Source: Dehalococcoidia bacterium (GTDB lineage: Bacteria > Chloroflexota > Dehalococcoidia > SM23-28-2 > HRBIN24). From it: DNA of 64,000 nucleotides. The stretch is from NCBI GenBank assembly GCA_025062275.1, contig JANXAP010000013.1:1-64000 (forward strand), written 5' to 3'. The notes beneath the pieces were generated by a model. That model ran no database searches and was not told the origin of the DNA. It saw only the letters and a program-made list of their open reading frames with translations. Made by a program: the position numbers and the translations under genes. Positions 26,942 through 37,351 of this stretch are shown here, in pieces (position 1 is the first letter of the stretch; each line of letters starts with the position of its first letter).

Positions 26942-28300
26942 ATGGCTCCCGAGCAGGACGTCCAGCTCCTGGTCCATCAGGTGGAGGAGATGCTGGCCAA
27001 CGACTCCTCCCAGGTGGAGGAGTTGGCGTCCCTCGTCGGCTCCATCCACCCGGCGGACCAGGCGGAGCTGTACCGGCGCCTGTCTCCCTCCCAGCGCGAG
27101 GCCTTCCTGGCCCTCCTCAACTCCGAAGGGCTGGCCCGCCTCCTGCAGCACCTGCCTGAGGAGGAGGTGGAGTCCCTGGTGGCCCGCATGCCGCGCGAGA
27201 CCCTGGCGCGGGTGCTGGACCACATGGACTCCGACGAGGCCGCTTACATCATCCGCTTGCTGCCCCCGGCCGATGCCGCCCGGGTGCTGGCCAACATGCG
27301 CACCGCCGCCGACGTAGCGCCCATCCTCCAGCACGCCGAGGACACGGCTGGCGGCCTCATGACCCGAGGCTACGTGGCCCTCCACCCGGACATGACCGTC
27401 CAGGAGGCCATCGCCTACCTGCGCCTGCACCAGCCCTTCGCCCAGGAGGGCTACTACCTGTACGTGCTGGACGGCGCCAACCGTCTCCAGGGAGTAGTGA
27501 ACCTGCGCCAGCTCATCGTCGCCAGCCCGAACACCCCCATCTCCCAGCTCATGACCCGCGATGTCATCTCCGTGCCTCCGGAGACGGACCAGGAGGAGGT
27601 GGCCCGCCTCATCCAGCGCTACCGCCTGCGAGCGCTGCCCGTGGTCGACGAGAAGGGCGTGCTGCTGGGGATCATCACCGCCGACGACGTGCTGGACGTG
27701 GTCACCGAGGAGGCCACCGAAGACCTCTACCGGCTGGCCGGCGTGGGCGTGGAGGAGCGGGCCCTCAGTCCCCTGCGCGAGTCCATCAAGAGACGGATCC
27801 CGCACCTGGTGGTGAACCTGCTCACCGCCTTCGTTTCGGGCCTCACCGTCAGCGCCTTCGAGGGCACTGTCGCCCAGGCGGCGGCCCTGGCAGTGTTCAT
27901 GCCCATTATCGCCGGTCATGGCGGCAATACCGGCACCCAGGCAGCCACGGTCATGGTCCGTTCCCTGGCCCTGGGCGACGTCACCCCCCGCGACACCCTG
28001 CGCATCATCTCCAAGGAGGTGGCCTTCGGCCTGGTGCACGGCGCCCTGGCCGGCACCCTGGCCGCCGGCCTGGCCCTGGCCCTCTATCAGAACCCCTGGC
28101 TGGCGGCAGTGGTCTTCGGGTCCATGGTGGGCAACGTGCTGGTGGCGGGAGTGGTGGGCGCGCTGATACCTCTCGCCCTTCAGGCCGTAAAGATAGACCC
28201 CGCCCTGGCCTCCTCCATCTGGCTGACGACGTTCACCGATGTGATGGGCTTCCTGATGTTGCTGGGGGCGGGGACGCTGCTGGTGGACCGACTCACCTGA
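26942..28300 (+). CDS. mgtE: Magnesium transporter MgtE
   Basis: The 452-residue protein has the complete MgtE layout: the helical N domain (HPADQAELYRRLSP; LPEEEVESLVARMPRETLARVLDHMDSDEAAYIIRLLP), two CBS domains (DTAGGLMTRGYVALHPDMTV; LMTRDVISVPPETDQEEVARLIQRYRLRALPVVDEKGVLLGIITADD), the plug helix, and five membrane helices with PIIAGHGGNTGTQAATVMVRSL lining the pore. Cytoplasmic Mg2+ binding to N and CBS closes the channel. The start is ATG at 26942 after GGGAAG. It is flanked by tRNA-Arg and tRNA-His. No M-box-like leader fits in the ~120 bases upstream. Confidence 0.96.
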   Translation: MAPEQDVQLLVHQVEEMLANDSSQVEELASLVGSIHPADQAELYRRLSPSQREAFLALLNSEGLARLLQHLPEEEVESLVARMPRETLARVLDHMDSDEAAYIIRLLPPADAARVLANMRTAADVAPILQHAEDTAGGLMTRGYVALHPDMTVQEAIAYLRLHQPFAQEGYYLYVLDGANRLQGVVNLRQLIVASPNTPISQLMTRDVISVPPETDQEEVARLIQRYRLRALPVVDEKGVLLGIITADDVLDVVTEEATEDLYRLAGVGVEERALSPLRESIKRRIPHLVVNLLTAFVSGLTVSAFEGTVAQAAALAVFMPIIAGHGGNTGTQAATVMVRSLALGDVTPRDTLRIISKEVAFGLVHGALAGTLAAGLALALYQNPWLAAVVFGSMVGNVLVAGVVGALIPLALQAVKIDPALASSIWLTTFTDVMGFLMLLGAGTLLVDRLT

Positions 28301-28312
28301 GGAGATACACGC

Positions 28313-28389
28313 TGGGGTGGACGGCGGGATTCGAACCCGCGATCTCCAGGGCCACAGCCTGGCGCCTTGACCGCTAGGCGACGTCCACC
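28313..28389 (-). tRNA. tRNA-His (anticodon GTG)
   Basis: Acceptor GTGGACG / CGTCCAC with the extra 5' G opposite C73, anticodon loop CTGTGGC and an encoded CCA. It ends 12 bases from the convergent mgtE stop. Confidence 0.95.
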
Positions 28390-28398
28390 GTGCGAGCC

Positions 28399-28424
28399 CA
28401 GGCCCCTGCTCCAGCAGGGGCCTG
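28399..28424. other. Perfect 10-bp hairpin before tRNA-His
   Basis: CAGGCCCCTG, six bases, CAGGGGCCTG. It lies between the likely tRNA-His promoter and the tRNA, so it would be transcribed in the tRNA leader. It may also end the uvrA operon; no U-run follows on either strand. Confidence 0.55.
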
Positions 28425-28434
28425 TCCAGATAGA

Positions 28435-28463
28435 AATCTAACAGCCCCCCCGATGCGAGTCAA
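28435..28463 (-). promoter_or_regulatory. Promoter of tRNA-His
   Basis: On the minus strand, TTGACT (28458-28463), 17 bases and TAGATT (28435-28440). The -35 overlaps the last codons of the upstream gene. Confidence 0.65.
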
Positions 28464-28978
28464 GGCGAGCGGCGCCAGAACTGCCAGCGGCGCCGCCGGG
28501 GGCGCCGCGACGCCTCCTCCCGCTCCCGGGCCACGAGCTCCCGCGCCCGCTGCAAATGGGGACGCAGGCCCCGGTGCAGGCGCAGGGCCTCCTCGGCCAG
28601 CTCGAGGGTGTAGTCCGGCTCTTCGGCCACCCGGGGGAAGAGTCGCTTGAGCAGGTCGTCGAAGCCGGGGGCCAGGGAGCGGGGGCGTCCGGAGGCGCCG
28701 GCCACCGTGTCCAGCAGCGGATAGGACTTCAGCTCGTTGATGATGGAGAGGAGGGCCGTGTCCAGGCGAAGGAGCTGGAAAGGACTGAGGACGATGGACG
28801 CCTCCTCGCGTTCCAGCAGTGGCTCCAGGACGGGCGGGAGCTCCCGCAGGCCGTGCTCGTATTCCTGCAGGGTATCGGGGTCTATCTCGGAGCCGGGGCG
28901 GGCCAGGTGGTATCCCACCGCCAGGTAGACCACCCGCAACTGTTGTGCGGAGAGGTTCAGGGCGAAGCGGGACGTCAT
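28460..28978 (-). CDS. Conserved hypothetical helical protein
   Basis: I do not recognise this 172-residue protein. It begins MTSRFALNLSAQQLRVVYLAVGYHLARPG, is predicted mostly helical, and ends with a very basic tail (SRRPRRRRWQFWRRSP). No membrane segment or catalytic motif is seen. The ATG at 28978 overlaps the stop of the DinB-like gene (ATGA), which decides the start and indicates translational coupling. It is the third gene of the uvrA / DinB-like / hypothetical operon, so a link to DNA damage is possible only by context. Confidence 0.7.
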   Translation of the reverse strand: MTSRFALNLSAQQLRVVYLAVGYHLARPGSEIDPDTLQEYEHGLRELPPVLEPLLEREEASIVLSPFQLLRLDTALLSIINELKSYPLLDTVAGASGRPRSLAPGFDDLLKRLFPRVAEEPDYTLELAEEALRLHRGLRPHLQRARELVAREREEASRRPRRRRWQFWRRSP

Positions 28979-29448
28979 GCGCCCCCATCCCCCTTGCCCA
29001 GCGACTGGCGCCACTGGCGCACCTGCTGGGCGTGCTCGCGGTAGTGGTTGCAGGTGTCCCAGCGCAGGCGGCGTCGCAGCCGCGCCTCGGTGCGGCCGGG
29101 GATGTGAGGCAGGGACTCCAGGCACTCCATCAGGCGGCGATGGACATCGCGGGCGCGCTGCCAGGCCTCCGTCAGGCTGAGGCCCCGCCAGTGCTCCATG
29201 TCGCGGGCGTTGAAGGCGTCAATGTTGCCGTAGCGGGGGAGGGGCTTCCCGGCCAGGATGACGGGGGCGGCGGCGATGAACTCCTCCTCCCAGGTGGCGA
29301 TGTGGCAGAGGAGGTCGCGGGCCGACCACTGGCCCGCGGCGCCGGGCCGCAGGAGTTCCTCCTCGGGCAACCCCTCCAGCAGCGCCATCAGCCCCCGCCA
29401 CTCGTCGTCCACCAGGGCCAGCAACTGTGCCCGCGTCCGGGCTGGCAC
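28975..29448 (-). CDS. DinB / ClbS-DfsB-like four-helix bundle protein
   Basis: The 157-residue protein begins TRAQLLALVDDEWRGLMALLEGLPEEELLRPG, typical of the ClbS/DfsB subgroup of DinB-like helical bundles, with GQWSARDLLCHIATWEEEF and, near the C-terminus, TCNHYREHAQQVRQW. The three histidines (in LCHIA and NHYREH) form the usual metal site. Members include stress proteins, thiol-dependent transferases and the colibactin hydrolase ClbS; the reaction here is unknown. It lies seven bases after uvrA and overlaps the next gene by four bases. Confidence 0.78.
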   Translation of the reverse strand: MPARTRAQLLALVDDEWRGLMALLEGLPEEELLRPGAAGQWSARDLLCHIATWEEEFIAAAPVILAGKPLPRYGNIDAFNARDMEHWRGLSLTEAWQRARDVHRRLMECLESLPHIPGRTEARLRRRLRWDTCNHYREHAQQVRQWRQSLGKGDGGA

Positions 29449-29454
29449 CGGCTC

Positions 29455-32343
<2,889 letters not shown>

Positions 32344-32380
32344 AACGCTGTCGAGGACGCTGTTCGGGTGTCAAATGCCA

Positions 32381-32409
32381 ATTTTAGGCGAGTTTAGGCG
32401 CCTAATCAA
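32381..32409 (-). promoter_or_regulatory. uvrA promoter with palindromic operator candidate
   Basis: On the minus strand, TTGATT (32404-32409), 17 bases and TAAAAT (32381-32386). The spacer holds the perfect palindrome TTAGGCGCCTAA (32394-32405), and TTTAGGCG is repeated 10 bases away (32383-32390). The position suits a repressor site. Confidence 0.5.
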
Positions 32410-32461
32410 TATCGTTATGTCTCGTTGCCGCGGGGGAGGCCGGGCCGGGGGATAGATAGGC

Positions 32462-33202
32462 GTGGTCTTCATCTACATCGATCTGCTGCGAGAGGACCCC
32501 GTCGCCTTCCTGGTTTTCTTCGGGGCGGTGGTGGTGGCCCTCCTCGCCGGCATCTCGTTTCACGAGTTCTCCCACGCTTATCTGGCCAATGCCCTGGGCG
32601 ACCCCACGCCGCGGCTGGCCGGGCGCGTGTCCCTCAACCCCCTGGCCCATCTCGACCCGGCCGGCACCGTCATGCTCTTCCTGGTGGGTTTCGGGTGGGG
32701 CAAGCCGGTGCCGGTGAACGGGCGGCTGCTGCGCAACGGCGAGAAGGTGGGCATGGCGATGGTGGCCGCCGGAGGCCCCCTGTCCAACTTCCTGCTGGCG
32801 GCGGTGGCCGGCCTGCCCCTCAAGTTCGGGCTGGTGCCCTGGCTGCCGGCTTTCGACTCGCGGGCTGTAGACCGCTTCATCTTCGGCACATGGGAGCCGC
32901 AGGAGTATCTCGGGCTGTTCCTGTCCACCATCGCCCTGGTGAGCATCATCCTGGGAGTATTCAACCTGGTCCCCCTCTTCCCCCTGGACGGTCACCGGGT
33001 GGTGCCGGCGTTCCTTTCGGACCGGGCCGCCTACGCCTACAACGAGTTCCAGGCCCGCTGGGGCATGGGAATCCTGTTCCTGCTGCTGGTGTTGCCCTTT
33101 CTCACCGGCGGCCGCTTCGGGCCCCTCTTCGAGCTGATGCGCCCGGTCATCAACGCCCTGGCGCGGCTGTTCACGGGCATCGACACCGATGTCTTCGGCT
33201 GA
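32462..33202 (+). CDS. Site-2 protease family protein (M50)
   Basis: The 246-residue membrane protein has HEFSHA (zinc motif HExxH, residues 39-43 region) in its second helix, GNPTP-like ALGDPTPRLAGRVSLNPLAHLDPAGTVML, and the third ligand in VPLFPLDGHRV (NLVPLFPLDG). It has about six membrane helices and no PDZ or CBS domain, placing it in the small M50 group close to Bacillus SpoIVFB-like and archaeal S2P enzymes. Substrate unknown. GTG start at 32462. The next gene starts inside its last codons (14-base overlap). Confidence 0.88.
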   Translation: MVFIYIDLLREDPVAFLVFFGAVVVALLAGISFHEFSHAYLANALGDPTPRLAGRVSLNPLAHLDPAGTVMLFLVGFGWGKPVPVNGRLLRNGEKVGMAMVAAGGPLSNFLLAAVAGLPLKFGLVPWLPAFDSRAVDRFIFGTWEPQEYLGLFLSTIALVSIILGVFNLVPLFPLDGHRVVPAFLSDRAAYAYNEFQARWGMGILFLLLVLPFLTGGRFGPLFELMRPVINALARLFTGIDTDVFG

Positions 33203-33686
33203 CGGCCCCCTGGCCCGCGCCATCTACCGTTCTCGCCAGTTCCTTTCCTCCCTTCGCCCCCGTCTCGGGCGGGAGGAGCTGGCCGAAGCCGAGGCGCTGC
33301 TGGGGCCCTCCCTCTTCAGCCTGTTCATGGGCATGTCGCCGCGCGACCGCCGCCACTGCCTGGACGTATACCACCGCCTGGTCCGTGCGGGCTGTCACGA
33401 CCGTGAGTTGCTGATGGCTGCCCTGCTGCACGATGTGGGAAAGGGGCGGCAGGTGCGCCTGTGGCACCGCGTGGCCTACGTACTGCTCTCGGCCGCGGCG
33501 CCGAGGCTCCTCTCACGGGTGGGAGGAGGGCTGGCCTTGTTGCGCGACCATGGCCAGATCGGGGCCGCTCTTCTGGCCCGCGTCGGCGCTCCTCCCGCCG
33601 TGGTGGAGCTGGTGCGCCGCCACGAAGAGCCGGTGGAGGGCGACGGACGCCTCGCCCTTTTGCAGCAGGCCGATGACTCGTGCTAA
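33189..33686 (+). CDS. HD domain protein
   Basis: The 165-residue protein contains one HD domain: RRHCLDVYHRLVRAG, ALLHDVGKGRQVRLWHRV, RDHGQIGAALLARVG and VVELVRRHEEP. All metal-binding His/Asp positions are present, so phosphohydrolase activity is plausible, but the substrate is unknown. It overlaps the M50 gene and is followed by tyrA; similar short HD proteins are common next to M50 genes in Chloroflexota-type operons, but that is from memory and was not checked. Confidence 0.8.
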   Translation: MSSADGPLARAIYRSRQFLSSLRPRLGREELAEAEALLGPSLFSLFMGMSPRDRRHCLDVYHRLVRAGCHDRELLMAALLHDVGKGRQVRLWHRVAYVLLSAAAPRLLSRVGGGLALLRDHGQIGAALLARVGAPPAVVELVRRHEEPVEGDGRLALLQQADDSC

Positions 33687-33739
33687 TCTCTTCTTGCCGA
33701 CGCCGCAAGCGGGAAAAAGAGGAAGGGTGGGGCTACCCC

Positions 33740-34861
33740 TTGGCAAATGAGACTGCGCACCGCATCGCCATCGTCGGACTCGGCCTCATCGGCGGCTCGC
33801 TGGGCATGGCCATCCGCGCCGCCCGCCTGCGAGGCGTGGAGGTGGTGGGCTACGACCGTGACGGCGCGGTCGTGTCCAAGGCCAAGCGCCTGGGCGCCAT
33901 CGACCGGGAGGCCCGCGACCTGGCGCGGGCCGTGAGCGGCGCCAGCCTGGTAGTCATCGCCACACCCATCCTGGCCATCCGCGAGGTGCTGCGGGAGGCA
34001 GCCCCTCACCTGTCGCCGGGTGCGGTGGTGACCGACACCGGCAGCACCAAGGCCGCCGTCATGGCCTGGGCGCGGGAGCTGCTGCCCGAGGGCGTCCACT
34101 TCGTGGGGGGGCATCCTATGGCCGGCAAGGAGGCCCAGGGGATCGATAACGCCCAGGCCGACCTGTTCCGAGAGCGGGCCTACTGTCTCTGTCCCGACCC
34201 CCAGGCCGACGAGGGGGCGGTGCGCACCGTCCTGGGCCTGGTGCACCTGGTGGGCGCCACCCCCCTGTTCATCGACCCGCAGGAACACGACCAGTACGTG
34301 GCGGCAGTGAGCCACCTTCCCCTGGTGGTGGCCACCGCCCTCTTCACCCTGGTGCGGGGCAGCTCCGGCTGGTCGGAGATGGCCCCCCTGGCCGCCAGCG
34401 GGTTCCGCGACACCACACGCCTGGCCTCCGGCGACCCCGAAATGGCCCATGACATCTGCCTCACCAACCAGGAGGCCATCCTCCACTGGCTGGACAGGAT
34501 GATAGGGGAGCTTTACCGTTACCGCCGCCTCATCGCCGAGGGCGGGGCGGAGCTGTTCGAGACCTTCGCCCGCGCCCAGCTGGAGCGGGACGCCTTCATG
34601 ACCAAGAAGGTGGTGGGGCGCGAGCAACCCCAGGTGGACCTGCCCGACTTCAAGGACGCCCTGGCCTCCCTCTTCATCGGCCGCGCCCTCACCGAGCGGA
34701 TGCGCAAGCTCTCGGAGCTGGGGGAAAGGCCCCAGGCCGCACCGCCTCCCCGCGAGGACCGCACGGAGCGGTTGGCCCGACTCATGCGCGAGCGCCTGGA
34801 GCGCGACCTCCGACGTGACCTGGAAAAGGAGGACGGCGGCCAGCGCCCGCCGCGGGAGTGA
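33740..34861 (+). CDS. tyrA: Prephenate dehydrogenase
   Basis: The enzyme has about 373 residues from the TTG at 33740. It oxidatively decarboxylates prephenate to 4-hydroxyphenylpyruvate for tyrosine synthesis. The NAD motif is IAIVGLGLIGGSLGMAIR, followed by DTGSTKAAVM, GGHPMAGKE with the substrate residues, and VSHLPLVVATALF with the catalytic His. A charged C-terminal tail of ~40 residues replaces the ACT domain present in many TyrA proteins, so tyrosine feedback may be absent. The start is uncertain: GTG at 33680 is in frame but lacks a ribosome site, while TTG 33740 follows AGGAAGG. aroA starts six bases after the stop. Confidence 0.92.
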   Translation: MANETAHRIAIVGLGLIGGSLGMAIRAARLRGVEVVGYDRDGAVVSKAKRLGAIDREARDLARAVSGASLVVIATPILAIREVLREAAPHLSPGAVVTDTGSTKAAVMAWARELLPEGVHFVGGHPMAGKEAQGIDNAQADLFRERAYCLCPDPQADEGAVRTVLGLVHLVGATPLFIDPQEHDQYVAAVSHLPLVVATALFTLVRGSSGWSEMAPLAASGFRDTTRLASGDPEMAHDICLTNQEAILHWLDRMIGELYRYRRLIAEGGAELFETFARAQLERDAFMTKKVVGREQPQVDLPDFKDALASLFIGRALTERMRKLSELGERPQAAPPPREDRTERLARLMRERLERDLRRDLEKEDGGQRPPRE

Positions 34862-34867
34862 TCCCCG

Positions 34868-36172
34868 GTGGCGAGGACTGTCACCCCCGCCCGTCGCCTG
34901 CGGGGCACCCTCTCGCCCCCTGGCGATAAGTCCATCAGCCACCGCGCGGCCATCCTCAACGCCCTGGCCGAGGGCGAAGCGCTCATAGAGAACTTCCAGC
35001 GGGGAGCCGACTGCCTGGCCACCCTGCGCTGTCTGGCCCTGCTGGGGGTACGCTGGCATTGGCGGGGGCCGGACACCCTGGCCTTGCAGGGCGTGGGGCT
35101 GGACGGGCTCCGGGAGCCGCCCGCCCCCCTGGACTGTCGCAACTCGGGCACCACCATGCGTCTGCTGGCCGGCGTCCTGGCCGGCCAGCCTTTCTTCTCG
35201 GTGCTCACAGGGGATGCCTCCCTGCGTTCGCGTCCCATGGGCCGCATCGCCGGGCCCCTGCAGGCCATGGGCGCCCAGGTCTGGGGACGCCAAGGGGGCC
35301 AGCTGGCCCCCCTGGCCATCCGCGGCCATCGCCCCCTCAAGGGGATGGTGCACCGGCTGCCGGTCGCCTCGGCCCAGGTCAAGTCCTGCTTACTGCTGGC
35401 CGGCCTCTACGGCGACGACGAGACGACGGTCCAGGAGCCAGGCCCCTCCCGCGACCACACCGAGCGCATGCTGGGGGCCATGGGCGTCCATCTGGAACAG
35501 CGCGACGGCCACATCCGCCTGTCCCCGCCACGGAGAGGCCTCCAGCCCCTCTCCCTGCGCGTGCCGGGCGACTTCTCGGCCGCTGCCTTCTGGATAGTGG
35601 CCGCTGCCTGCCACCCCGACGCTGAAGTGCGGCTGGAGGGCGTGGGCATCAACTCCACTCGCACCGGCCTTCTGGACGTGCTGCGCGAGATGGGTGCCGA
35701 CATCGTCCTCCAGGAGGAGCGCACCTGGGGCTGCGAGCCCGTCGCCGACATAGTCGTGCGCTCGTCCCGCCTCCGGGCCGTTCAGGTGGGCGGCGACGTG
35801 GTCCCTCGCCTCATAGACGAGGTGCCCCTGTTGGCGCTGGCAGGTTGCTTCGCCGAGGGCGAGACAGTGATCCGCGACGCCGCTGAGCTGCGAGTTAAAG
35901 AGAGCGACCGCCTGCGGGCAACGGCGCGGGAGCTGGGCCGCCTGGGCGCCCGCATCGAGGAGCTGCCCGACGGGCTGCGGGTCCGCGGCGGCATCCGCCT
36001 GCGGGGCTGCCGCGTAAGGAGCTATGGCGACCATCGTCTGGCCATGACCCTGGCCGTGGCTGGCCTGCTGGCCGAGGGAGAGACGGTGATTGGTAATCCC
36101 GACGCCGTGTCGGTATCATATCCTAATTTCTGGAGGGATCTGGAGCGGCTCGCCTCGTCCCAGGGCGAGTGA
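34868..36172 (+). CDS. aroA: 3-phosphoshikimate 1-carboxyvinyltransferase (EPSP synthase)
   Basis: The 434-residue enzyme joins shikimate-3-phosphate and PEP in the chorismate pathway. It shows SPPGDKSISHRAAIL at the start, LDCRNSGTTMRLLAG, RPMGRIAGPLQAMGA, VASAQVKSCLLLAGL, SRDHTERMLGAMG and AAELRVKESDRLRATARELGRLGA, matching the Bacillus-type enzyme throughout. GTG start at 34868, six bases after tyrA. It forms an aromatic amino-acid pair with tyrA; the rest of the shikimate pathway is not in the window. RemA-like genes follow after 21 bases. Confidence 0.97.
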   Translation: MARTVTPARRLRGTLSPPGDKSISHRAAILNALAEGEALIENFQRGADCLATLRCLALLGVRWHWRGPDTLALQGVGLDGLREPPAPLDCRNSGTTMRLLAGVLAGQPFFSVLTGDASLRSRPMGRIAGPLQAMGAQVWGRQGGQLAPLAIRGHRPLKGMVHRLPVASAQVKSCLLLAGLYGDDETTVQEPGPSRDHTERMLGAMGVHLEQRDGHIRLSPPRRGLQPLSLRVPGDFSAAAFWIVAAACHPDAEVRLEGVGINSTRTGLLDVLREMGADIVLQEERTWGCEPVADIVVRSSRLRAVQVGGDVVPRLIDEVPLLALAGCFAEGETVIRDAAELRVKESDRLRATARELGRLGARIEELPDGLRVRGGIRLRGCRVRSYGDHRLAMTLAVAGLLAEGETVIGNPDAVSVSYPNFWRDLERLASSQGE

Positions 36173-36193
36173 CGCGAGGGAGGAGTGAGAAGG

Positions 36194-36505
36194 ATGGCCA
36201 CAGAGCTCGTCCACGTGGGCTTCGGCAACTATGTGGCCCTCAACCGGGTGGTGGCCGTGGTCACCCCTAATTCGGCCCCCATCCAGCGGCTGGTGCGGGA
36301 CGGCAAGAAGCGCGGCATCATCAAGGACATGACCCAGGGACGGCGCACCAAGTCGGTCCTGTTCATGGATGACGGCTCCATCGTGCTGGCAGCCATCACC
36401 CCTGAAGCCATCTACGGGCGGGCCATGCGGCTAGGCGGCGGCGAGACCATGTCCGACGAGGGCACGACCCCAGCCCGCCGACGGAGGGCGGCCAGCAGTG
36501 GCTAG
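36194..36505 (+). CDS. remA: RemA family DNA-binding regulator (first copy)
   Basis: The 103-residue protein matches RemA/DUF370: LVHVGFGNYVALNRVVAVVTPNSAPIQRLVRDGK and DMTQGRRTKSVLFMDDGSIVLAAITPEAI. The arginines in ALNR and GRRTK correspond to DNA-contacting residues of Bacillus RemA, an oligomeric activator of matrix and osmoprotection genes. The ATG at 36194 is preferred over a GTG nine bases upstream because of the GGGAGGAG site. It has a 20-residue tail with basic residues. The order remA-gmk is conserved with Firmicutes. Its end overlaps the second copy by eight bases. Confidence 0.85.
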   Translation: MATELVHVGFGNYVALNRVVAVVTPNSAPIQRLVRDGKKRGIIKDMTQGRRTKSVLFMDDGSIVLAAITPEAIYGRAMRLGGGETMSDEGTTPARRRRAASSG

Positions 36506-36752
36506 GCTGGTCCATCTGGGCCTGCGCAATTACGTCCCCGCCGACCGCATAGCTGAGTGCCATCGCGCCGATCAGGCCTGGGTGCAGAGACTGGTGAGGG
36601 CAGCCAAGCGCGGCACCCCAGCTGTGCCCATCCTCGACCTGACCAACGGCCGACGCACTCGCAGCGTCGTATTCCTGGCCACGGGGCACCTGGTGCTCTC
36701 GGCCCTCTCCCCCGAGACCATCCGCAACCGGCTGCGGGCCGTCCAGCGATAG
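36498..36752 (+). CDS. RemA family DNA-binding regulator (second copy)
   Basis: The 84-residue protein is a diverged paralogue of the preceding gene: LVHLGLRNYVPADRIAECHRADQAWVQRLVRAAKRG and LTNGRRTRSVVFLATGHLVLSALSPETI. It keeps the arginines of the DNA-binding surface (ADR, GRRTR). GTG start at 36498 inside the end of the first copy. Two tandem RemA-like genes before gmk suggest a mixed oligomer or separate targets; this is inference. Confidence 0.82.
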   Translation: MARLVHLGLRNYVPADRIAECHRADQAWVQRLVRAAKRGTPAVPILDLTNGRRTRSVVFLATGHLVLSALSPETIRNRLRAVQR

Positions 36753-36757
36753 GGCCG

Positions 36758-37351
36758 GTGGCGGACTCGCCCCTGTTGGTGGTCATCACTGGCCCTTCAG
36801 GGGTGGGCAAGGACACCGTCCTGAGGGCCTTGGCCCGTCGCCTGGGCGACCGCGCCCACGTGGCCGTCACCGCCACCACCCGTCCGCCGCGTCCCGACGA
36901 GCGTCATGGCGTCCACTACTACTTCCTCTCGCCCCAGGAGTTCGAGTCGCTGCTACAGCGGGGGGAGTTGCTGGAGAACGCTGTGGTGTACGGCCACCGC
37001 TACGGCGTCCCCCGCGGCCCCTTGCGGGAGGCCCTGGCCCAGGGCCGGGACGTGCTGCTCCGCACCGATGTCCAGGGCGCCCGCTACATCAAGGGCCAGG
37101 TGCCTCAGGCCATCACCGTCTTCCTCCTGCCCCCCTCCCTGGAGGAGCTGGAGCGGAGGTTGAGGGAGCGGGGACACGATTCCCCCCAGCAGATGGCCCT
37201 GCGACTGGAGACGGCCCGGCGCGAGCTGGAGAGGGCCGACGAGTTCGACTACCGCGTCGTCAACGACCAGGTGGAGGAGGCAGTGGAGAGGCTGGCCCGG
37301 ATCATGGAGGAGGAGAGGCGACGCCCGGGCCGCACGCCGCCCCGCCTTTAG
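36758..37351 (+). CDS. gmk: Guanylate kinase
   Basis: The 197-residue kinase phosphorylates GMP. It has the P-loop GPSGVGKDTVLRAL (residues ~12-25), TTRPPRPDERHGVHYYFLSPQEFESLL (GMP site), VYGHRYGVPRGPLREAL, VLLRTDVQGARYIK and the C-terminal LERADEFDYRVVNDQVEEAVERL. The GTG at 36758 lies five bases after the second RemA-like stop, so the genes are one operon. rpoZ, which often follows, is absent; the stop overlaps that of the convergent MFS gene by three bases. Confidence 0.95.
   Translation: MADSPLLVVITGPSGVGKDTVLRALARRLGDRAHVAVTATTRPPRPDERHGVHYYFLSPQEFESLLQRGELLENAVVYGHRYGVPRGPLREALAQGRDVLLRTDVQGARYIKGQVPQAITVFLLPPSLEELERRLRERGHDSPQQMALRLETARRELERADEFDYRVVNDQVEEAVERLARIMEEERRRPGRTPPRL

Noticed and set aside
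32344-32400. SOS box upstream of uvrA
   Set aside because: Only one GAAC half-site is present; the partner reads TCCT.
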